From an uncultured Atopobiaceae bacterium (GTDB taxonomy: Bacteria; Actinomycetota; Coriobacteriia; Coriobacteriales; Atopobiaceae), in assembly GCA_900770865.1 (NCBI GenBank), contig CAAGLU010000111.1:1-6517 (forward strand): DNA of 6,517 bases. The letters run 5' to 3'. This document shows, in pieces, positions 1 to 4,491 of this stretch. Numbering within the stretch: position 1 is the stretch's first letter; each line of letters opens with the position of its first letter. The position numbers were made by a program, and so were the translations under genes. The notes under the pieces are model-generated. The model ran no database searches and had not been told where the DNA came from. It was given only the letters and a program-made list of their open reading frames with translations.

Positions 1-8
1 AAGGAAGG
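1..8 (+). promoter_or_regulatory. Ribosome binding site of the DUF3825 gene
   Basis: AAGGAAGG lies nine bases before the ATG at 18. It is purine-rich with a GGAAGG core, and the spacing is slightly long. It supports the start at 18 even though the frame upstream has no stop before the window edge. Confidence 0.55.
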
Positions 9-17
9 CCGCAAACG

Positions 18-2159
18 ATGCCCAGAATCACACCAGGAAACAGGCTTTACCTGTACAAGCTTCTCTCGTCCACCCTTGGCACCAACCGCCAGGCACTTCT
101 CTCGCGCGTCGAGGAGGTGCTTCTAGAGGACGGCATTGCTCCGCAGGACCTTGGGCAGGAGGACGTTCAATCTCTTATGGAGGCGCTTCCCGAATTTGTG
201 CGACTGACCGTCTTCAAGAAGGGACGCGTCTACGCAACGATCGTGCCCAACAAGGAGTACGACGGCTACCTCGAGCGCGCGGGACAGTCTGGTTCCGGAA
301 ACGCTGGCGAGAAAGGCGGCAAGAGCAAGCCGTGGAAGCGCCGCAAGGGCTCGCACGACCCCAAGCCGACAAAGCCTCGCCACGTTGAGAAACCCGAGGC
401 CAAGCCGGAGCCCGCGCCGGAACCGGAAGCTGCGGCGGAGCCAGAGCCGGCATCCGCACCGAAGCCGGAACCGGTAGCCACACCAGAGCCGGCATCCGCA
501 CCGAAGCCGGAACCTGAAGCCGCGCCGGAACCCGCGCCCGCGCCGGCGCCACAGCCATCCCTCGCCGACGAAGCCCCCGATGAGCCAACCGAGCCGCAGG
601 TAGAGGCCACTGAGACCGAGACCTGCGAGCAGCCGGCACCCGAGACGCCCGCCAACCCTGGCATCAACCTCACCATCACCTATGACCCCTACGAGGACAT
701 GGAGGCGGACCTCGCAGCCGCTGCCCAGGCTCAGCCCGCAGCGCCAGCCCCGGCGCCCGCCGCCCCGGAGCCCACGCCCGTCTCAGCACCTGCGCCGGCA
801 GCTGCTCCTGCTCCAGCGCCAAACTCGCAGCCGCTCCCCCACCAGAACCTCCCCGAGCTCTTCTCGGCAGAGGTTCACTGCAAGGACGAGCTTCTCCGCC
901 TGCTCTATCAGAAGCTCCCCATCGACGCCGACGTCACGCGCACGCTTGACGAGGATTGGCGCGTGGCTCGCTCGACGGGCACCCTCTCGGGTACGAGGAG
1001 CCGCGTCAGCTTCCCGCTTCGCTACCTTCACGAGGATGGCTCCGGGCCGGTCGAGGTCACGATCCGTCGCACGTCGCGGCCTTCATCCGGAAAGCAGTGG
1101 AGTCTCGCGCTGGTGGACGGCGACGACGGAACCGGGGCTGTGCACGAGCAGGTTGGTCTCGAGGGCCTGCCCGCCGCAGACGAGGGCGCCTGGAGCGACC
1201 TTGCCGGTACGTCCCAGCAGGGCACGGGCGCCGCGGCAACAAGCCCGCTTCGCGAGTTCGCGCAGTTTGCAATCATCGGCTCCTGGGAGCGCACGCTTGG
1301 AACGCTTGCCACCATGGCGGCGCCGGAGCGCTGGAACTTCCCCGGCGAGGGCGTGGGCGGTCCCTCTCGCTATGGCATCCTGCGCGAGTACCTCACCGTG
1401 ACCTTCCATCGTGCCGTTGAGCAAGGACGCGTTGCCACGACGGCAGACAGCTCGCTCGCGGCCTTCAACACGGGGCTGCTCACCCCCTTTGGCGAGGACG
1501 TCTACGCGGTCTTCTCACCCAACACCGGCGACATTCCCTGGAAGCTCGACGGCTTTGCCACCGCCGGCTCAGGCGAACTGGGCGCGCGCCTTGCGGCAAC
1601 GCTTCCTGAGCTGCCGCAGCCGGCAAGCTACCTCGAACGCGTGGAGGACGTTGTCTGCCAGCCAGGGCGCATGCTCATCCTTGACACCGAGGCGCTTCTC
1701 GGCGAGAGGGTCGGCCGCCTGCCGCGCGCCTTCCTCGCCGAACAGCTGGCCGGAAGCCCCGAGGCCTCGCGCCTGCTGCGTGACGGCATGGATGCCGGCA
1801 ACAGTCATCTAGGACGCAGCGCCTGCCGGGAGCTGGCACGCGCCATCAAGGGAGACCCCAGCCTCTACCGCCGCATGGGCCGCGCGCTCCAGGATGCCAC
1901 GACCCTCTCGCTGCGCCTGGCGCAGGCAAGCTATCGCATGGCAGCGCCAGCGTTTGACCCAGCCACGGGCACCATGCAGCTCCTGCTGCCGCTCTGCCTT
2001 GTGGACGATGGCGTAGCCGACTGCGCCATGTCGCTTGAGCTCATGCCCTCCGGCGCGTACCGTGGCGCAGCGATCCTCTCGCTGTCGCGTGCCTACGCCT
2101 GCGCGCGCGTGGTGAGCCGAGACCAGCCCGCATGGCTCTCGCCGGAAATCGTCCTGTAG
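18..2159 (+). CDS. DUF3825 domain protein with OST-HTH/LOTUS-like N-terminus and long Pro/Ala/Glu linker
   Basis: A 713-residue soluble protein with no signal peptide or membrane segment. Residues 1-88 form a compact module (YLYKLL..., then a DLG turn, an LMEALPEFVRLT helix and a FKKGRVYAT strand) whose pattern resembles the OST-HTH/LOTUS winged-helix, a putative RNA-binding fold. Residues 89-125 are Gly/Lys/Arg-rich and 126-275 are a low-complexity Pro/Ala/Glu linker. Residues 278-372 form a separate module I do not recognise. Residues 411-711 match DUF3825 as I know it: FAQFAIIGSWERTLGTLA at 414-431, ERW at 437-439, FNTGLL at 483-488, LLLPLCL at 655-661, and a closing AYACAR...WL at 692-707. 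The biochemical role of DUF3825 is unknown to me; the basic stretch and HTH-like module suggest nucleic-acid binding (inference). The ATG at 18 has AAGGAAGG nine bases upstream; the frame is open to the window edge, so a longer start is not excluded. The next gene follows after 68 bases. Confidence 0.85.
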   Translation: MPRITPGNRLYLYKLLSSTLGTNRQALLSRVEEVLLEDGIAPQDLGQEDVQSLMEALPEFVRLTVFKKGRVYATIVPNKEYDGYLERAGQSGSGNAGEKGGKSKPWKRRKGSHDPKPTKPRHVEKPEAKPEPAPEPEAAAEPEPASAPKPEPVATPEPASAPKPEPEAAPEPAPAPAPQPSLADEAPDEPTEPQVEATETETCEQPAPETPANPGINLTITYDPYEDMEADLAAAAQAQPAAPAPAPAAPEPTPVSAPAPAAAPAPAPNSQPLPHQNLPELFSAEVHCKDELLRLLYQKLPIDADVTRTLDEDWRVARSTGTLSGTRSRVSFPLRYLHEDGSGPVEVTIRRTSRPSSGKQWSLALVDGDDGTGAVHEQVGLEGLPAADEGAWSDLAGTSQQGTGAAATSPLREFAQFAIIGSWERTLGTLATMAAPERWNFPGEGVGGPSRYGILREYLTVTFHRAVEQGRVATTADSSLAAFNTGLLTPFGEDVYAVFSPNTGDIPWKLDGFATAGSGELGARLAATLPELPQPASYLERVEDVVCQPGRMLILDTEALLGERVGRLPRAFLAEQLAGSPEASRLLRDGMDAGNSHLGRSACRELARAIKGDPSLYRRMGRALQDATTLSLRLAQASYRMAAPAFDPATGTMQLLLPLCLVDDGVADCAMSLELMPSGAYRGAAILSLSRAYACARVVSRDQPAWLSPEIVL
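282..842 (+). other. Region coding for a disordered Pro/Ala/Glu linker
   Basis: Residues 89-275 of the DUF3825 protein. The first part (89-125) is Gly/Lys/Arg-rich and basic. Residues 126-212 are dominated by Pro, Glu, Ala and Lys in PEP/PAP patterns, and 236-272 by Pro and Ala with little charge. Between them is a short island of ordinary composition (216-232). The linker is probably extended and separates the N-terminal module from the two C-terminal ones by up to several tens of nanometres (inference). Overlapping long minus-strand frames here are by-products of the skewed composition. Confidence 0.75.
441..514 (+). repeat. Two perfect 32-base direct repeats with a 42-base period, inside the linker
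   Basis: The bases at 441-472 recur exactly at 483-514. The period is 42 bases, i.e. 14 codons, so the frame is kept and the peptide PEPASAPKPEP appears at residues 142-152 and 156-166. Exact nucleotide identity, including third positions, points to recent duplication rather than only selection on amino-acid composition. Confidence 0.85.
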
Positions 2160-2217
2160 CCTTGCTCGGGTAGACTGGAACCACAAAGGCAACGAAGAGC
2201 CGCAACTAGACCGCGCT

Positions 2218-2222
2218 GGAGG
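2218..2222 (+). promoter_or_regulatory. Ribosome binding site of the isocitrate dehydrogenase gene
   Basis: GGAGG lies five bases before the ATG at 2228. This decides between that ATG and the out-of-frame ATG at 2224, which is too close to the GGAGG. No convincing -35/-10 pair is visible in the 68-base gap before it. Confidence 0.8.
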
Positions 2223-2227
2223 CATGC

Positions 2228-3436
2228 ATGTCGAAGATCGAAATGAAGACCCCGCTCGTCGAGATGGACGGCGACGAGATGACCCGCATCATTTGGCAGA
2301 TCATCAAGGATGAGCTTATCTGCCCGTACGTCGATCTTAAGACCGAGTACTACGACCTGGGTCTTAAGCACCGAGACGAGACGGGCGACCAGGTGACCAT
2401 CGACTCCGCCGAGGCCACCAAACGCCTGGGCGTGGCCGTCAAGTGCGCAACCATCACCCCCAACGCGCAGCGCGTAGAGGAGTACCACCTGCACCAGATG
2501 TGGAAGAGCCCCAACGGCACCATTCGTTCGATGCTCGATGGCACCATCTTCCGCGCGCCCATCGTGGTCAAGGGCATCGAGCCTGTGGTGAAGTGCTGGA
2601 AGCGCCCCATCACCATCGCGCGTCACGGGTATGGCGATGTGTACAAGAACGTCGAGTACCGCGTGCCTGGAGCCGGCAAGGCCGAGCTGGTCTTCACCGA
2701 CACGGAGGGCCACGAGGAGCGTCGCCTGATTCACGACTTTGACCAGCCGGGCGTGATCCAAGGCATGCACAACGTGGACTCCTCCATCGAGGGGTTCGCG
2801 CGCAGCTGCTTCGAGTACGCGCTCTCCACGCACCAGGACCTGTGGTTTGCTTCGAAGGACACCATCTCGAAGATCTACGACCACCGCTTCAAGGACATCT
2901 TCGCGGACATGTACGAGAACGAGTACCGCGAGCGCTTTGAGGCAGCAGGCATCACGTACTTCTACACCCTCATCGATGACGCTGTGGCACGCATCATGAA
3001 GAGCGAGGGCGGCTTCATCTGGGCATGCAAGAACTACGACGGCGACGTGATGAGCGACATGCTCTCCTCGGCGTTTGGATCGCTTGCCATGATGACCTCG
3101 GTGCTGGTATCACCCCACGGCCAGTACGAGTATGAGGCGGCACACGGCACCGTGCAGCGCCACTACTACAAGTACCTGCGCGGGGAGGAGACCTCGACCA
3201 ACTCGGTGGCCACGATCTTCGCGTGGACCGGGGCGCTCGCAAAGCGCGGCGAGCTCGATGGTACGCCGGAGCTTGTGGACTTCGCCAAGCGTCTGGAGCG
3301 TGCGACCGTCAAGACCATCGAGGACGGTCGAATGACGGGAGACCTCGCGCGCATCACCACGCTGGAAAACCCCACCAAGCTCAACACGCGTGACTTCATC
3401 CTTGCCATTCGCGACGAGCTCGAAGCCGGGGCATAG
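2228..3436 (+). CDS. icd: NADP-dependent isocitrate dehydrogenase, animal/type II-like
   Basis: A 402-residue cytoplasmic enzyme converting isocitrate and NADP+ to 2-oxoglutarate, CO2 and NADPH in the TCA cycle. Its sequence resembles the homodimeric type found in animals and some bacteria rather than the E. coli Icd type. Up to about residue 140 it aligns with human IDH1 residue for residue: K72 and T77 (KCATIT), S94, N96 and R100 (SPNGTIR), R109, R132 (ARHGYGD) and Y139. After a two-residue shift it keeps the catalytic K210, the metal ligand D250 in LIDD, and D273 and D277 in YDGDVMSD. H306 (AAHGT), R311-H312 and N325 (ETSTN) correspond to the human residues that bind the NADP 2'-phosphate and adenine, so NADP rather than NAD is expected. 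It is full length, with nothing broken. The stop is followed 20 bases later by a strong hairpin. I am very sure of the family; the symbol follows common usage for bacterial NADP enzymes. Confidence 0.97.
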   Translation: MSKIEMKTPLVEMDGDEMTRIIWQIIKDELICPYVDLKTEYYDLGLKHRDETGDQVTIDSAEATKRLGVAVKCATITPNAQRVEEYHLHQMWKSPNGTIRSMLDGTIFRAPIVVKGIEPVVKCWKRPITIARHGYGDVYKNVEYRVPGAGKAELVFTDTEGHEERRLIHDFDQPGVIQGMHNVDSSIEGFARSCFEYALSTHQDLWFASKDTISKIYDHRFKDIFADMYENEYRERFEAAGITYFYTLIDDAVARIMKSEGGFIWACKNYDGDVMSDMLSSAFGSLAMMTSVLVSPHGQYEYEAAHGTVQRHYYKYLRGEETSTNSVATIFAWTGALAKRGELDGTPELVDFAKRLERATVKTIEDGRMTGDLARITTLENPTKLNTRDFILAIRDELEAGA

Positions 3437-3456
3437 GGGCGTTGCCTCAAGTGAGA

Positions 3457-3496
3457 CAAGGCGGGGGCGAAGGCCATGGCCCTCGCCCCCGCCTTG
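3457..3496 (+). terminator. Strong GC-rich hairpin behind the isocitrate dehydrogenase gene
   Basis: Arms 3457-3470 (CAAGGCGGGGGCGA) and 3483-3496 (TCGCCCCCGCCTTG) pair perfectly over 14 bp around a 12-base loop that itself contains the palindrome GGCCATGGCC. An outer stem can add GGGGCGT (3436-3442) with ACGCCCC (3504-3510). There is no T-tract on either strand after it, so it is either a U-poor intrinsic terminator, of the kind common in high-GC actinobacteria, or a 3'-end protecting structure. It sits between convergent genes and could act on both strands. Confidence 0.65.
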
Positions 3497-3498
3497 CT

Positions 3499-3541
3499 CT
3501 ATGACGCCCCCTTGCGAATTCCGGGGCGCGTCTTGGCATAG
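3499..3541. other. Imperfect inverted repeat in the convergent gap
   Basis: CTATG (3499-3503) pairs with CATAG (3537-3541), and ACGCCCC (3504-3510) with GGGGCGCGT (3523-3531) with a two-base bulge, leaving an extra bulge on the right arm. ACGCCCC is also the partner for the outer stem of the preceding hairpin, so the two foldings exclude each other. Whether it is functional is not clear from the sequence. Confidence 0.35.
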
Positions 3542-3586
3542 ATTGACGGTTGGGATACGGTTTTTCGGGCCATCCCAACCGTCAAT
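3542..3586 (-). terminator. Perfect 15-bp inverted repeat just behind the HAD gene
   Basis: ATTGACGGTTGGGAT (3542-3556) and ATCCCAACCGTCAAT (3572-3586) are exact inverted copies around a 15-base loop. The right arm lies 19 bases beyond the HAD stop codon (3606-3608 on the minus strand), which suits a 3'-end or terminator role for that gene. As with the neighbouring hairpin, no T-tract follows on the minus strand; a run of five T/A lies in the loop. It could instead be a repetitive extragenic palindrome or a protein-binding site. Confidence 0.5.
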
Positions 3587-3605
3587 TCGCGCCAGCGGCA
3601 AAAGC

Positions 3606-4436
3606 CTATCGCCGGACAAGGTCCGCAAGGGCACCGGCGACATCATCCACCAGCACCTGGGCACCCGCCCGAACATCCTCGGGAGCGCGGTTGAAGGTAT
3701 AGCCAACGTCAGCCTCTTCAATAAGCGGAAGGTCGTTGAACGAGTCACCTATGCCGCCAACCAAGCCCAGGCCCAAGCGCTCCCGTGCAACGGCAAGTCC
3801 CGCGCCCTTCGAGCAACCAGCAGGCACCACGTCCACAGTGTCGACGTTTTGGAACGCAGCGACCCTTCCCTCAAGAAGAATCTCCACCTTGGAGGCAAAA
3901 TCGGCCGCTCGCTTCAAGCTGGCAAACCCCAGAGAGACAACCTGCACCTCGCCGTTGTCACTCTCGGGCGCCATCGACAGAGCCTCATCAACAGAACCTG
4001 CAACCTTTAGCTGTCTCAGGAACGACTTGGGCAGCCCCGGAATCTTTGTTCCGCCCAGCACAAAGTAGCCAGACCTCATCGCCAAGAAAGGAGGACGAGC
4101 AGCCGGACCATGCGCCGTCTCTAGAATCGCCTGCACGTCGTCATAGGCAATCCCACGCGAGAACAGCGTATTCCCAGCTCCATCGCTCACGCATGCGCCG
4201 CTGCTCGTAATGGCAAAGTCAAAGCTCAGCGTGTCGCTCGCATCTTCGAGCACAGCTCCAAGAGGACGCCCCGTGCAGACGCCAAAGAGGCCACCTCTCG
4301 CGCGGAAGTCCGCAATGGCAGCAAGGTCTCGCGAGAGAAAGCGATGGAAGGGGTGCACGCGATTCCCCGCCCCAAAGAATAGCGTGCCATCAAAGTCGCT
4401 CGCCATCGCTTTTCCCGCAAGTCCGTTGTCAGCCAC
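3606..4436 (-). CDS. Cof-type HAD-superfamily phosphatase
   Basis: With the chosen start, a 276-residue cytoplasmic hydrolase, close to the usual Cof/YbiV-type length. HAD motif I is DFDGT with nucleophile D14 and general acid D16. Motif II is ITSSGA at about 76-81, motif III has K210 in GCSKG, and motif IV is GDSFNDLPL with D231, N234 and D235. The stretch between motifs II and III is long, as in C2-capped enzymes that dephosphorylate sugar phosphates and other small metabolites; the substrate cannot be read from the sequence. Three starts are possible: GTG at 4520 (overlapping the upstream gene by 29 bases, weak GGAAG), GTG at 4436 (preceded by GAGGGGGG at good spacing) and ATG at 4406 (weak site). 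I prefer 4436. The gene follows the membrane enzyme after 55 bases and may be its operon partner or have its own promoter. A perfect inverted repeat lies just past the stop. Confidence 0.9.
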   Translation of the reverse strand: MADNGLAGKAMASDFDGTLFFGAGNRVHPFHRFLSRDLAAIADFRARGGLFGVCTGRPLGAVLEDASDTLSFDFAITSSGACVSDGAGNTLFSRGIAYDDVQAILETAHGPAARPPFLAMRSGYFVLGGTKIPGLPKSFLRQLKVAGSVDEALSMAPESDNGEVQVVSLGFASLKRAADFASKVEILLEGRVAAFQNVDTVDVVPAGCSKGAGLAVARERLGLGLVGGIGDSFNDLPLIEEADVGYTFNRAPEDVRAGAQVLVDDVAGALADLVRR

Positions 4437-4440
4437 AGTG

Positions 4441-4448
4441 CCCCCCTC
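4441..4448 (-). promoter_or_regulatory. Ribosome binding site favouring the GTG start of the HAD gene
   Basis: On the minus strand GAGGGGGG ends four bases before the GTG at 4436; its GAGGGG core sits six bases away. It is the only strong Shine-Dalgarno-like site near the three possible starts and argues for GTG at 4436 over GTG at 4520 or ATG at 4406. Confidence 0.55.
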
Positions 4449-4463
4449 AAACACAACGCCGGA

Positions 4464-4469
4464 ATCATA
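4464..4469 (-). promoter_or_regulatory. Possible -10 box for the HAD gene
   Basis: TATGAT on the minus strand is one mismatch from the TATAAT consensus and stands out in GC-rich surroundings. It lies in the gap between the two minus-strand genes and would give a leader of about 20 bases before the GTG at 4436. No good -35 hexamer is found 16-18 bases upstream, so the call is tentative. Confidence 0.3.
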
Positions 4470-4491
4470 CCGCGGGCCGCCGGCAGAATCC

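Noticed and set aside
441..514. Repeat array of CRISPR type
   Set aside because: Only two copies, in frame inside a coding region, with a 10-base spacing; it is a protein-level repeat.
214..679. Two long overlapping minus-strand open frames (214-639 and 266-679)
   Set aside because: They lie opposite the Pro/Ala/Glu linker, whose GC-rich repetitive codons keep other frames open. Products are low-complexity, and no ribosome binding site or family resemblance is seen.
682..1424. Plus-strand frames 682-1401 and 956-1420 and minus-strand frames within 1028-1424
   Set aside because: All sit inside the DUF3825 gene; the translations are Arg/Ser/Pro-rich shadows of a high-GC coding region without recognisable motifs.
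2160..2227. Promoter for the dehydrogenase in the 68-base gap
   Set aside because: TAGACT at 2171 resembles a -10 box, but no -35 hexamer is found at suitable spacing; not enough to call.
2093..2884. 263-codon minus-strand open frame opposite the dehydrogenase
   Set aside because: It overlaps the end of the DUF3825 gene and the first half of a certain isocitrate dehydrogenase gene. The product resembles no family I know and is explained by codon bias.
3110..4010. Frames 3110-3748 (minus) and 3390-4010 (plus) bridging the convergent gap
   Set aside because: Each overlaps two well-supported genes on the other strand and crosses the hairpin region; no motif or plausible ribosome binding site.
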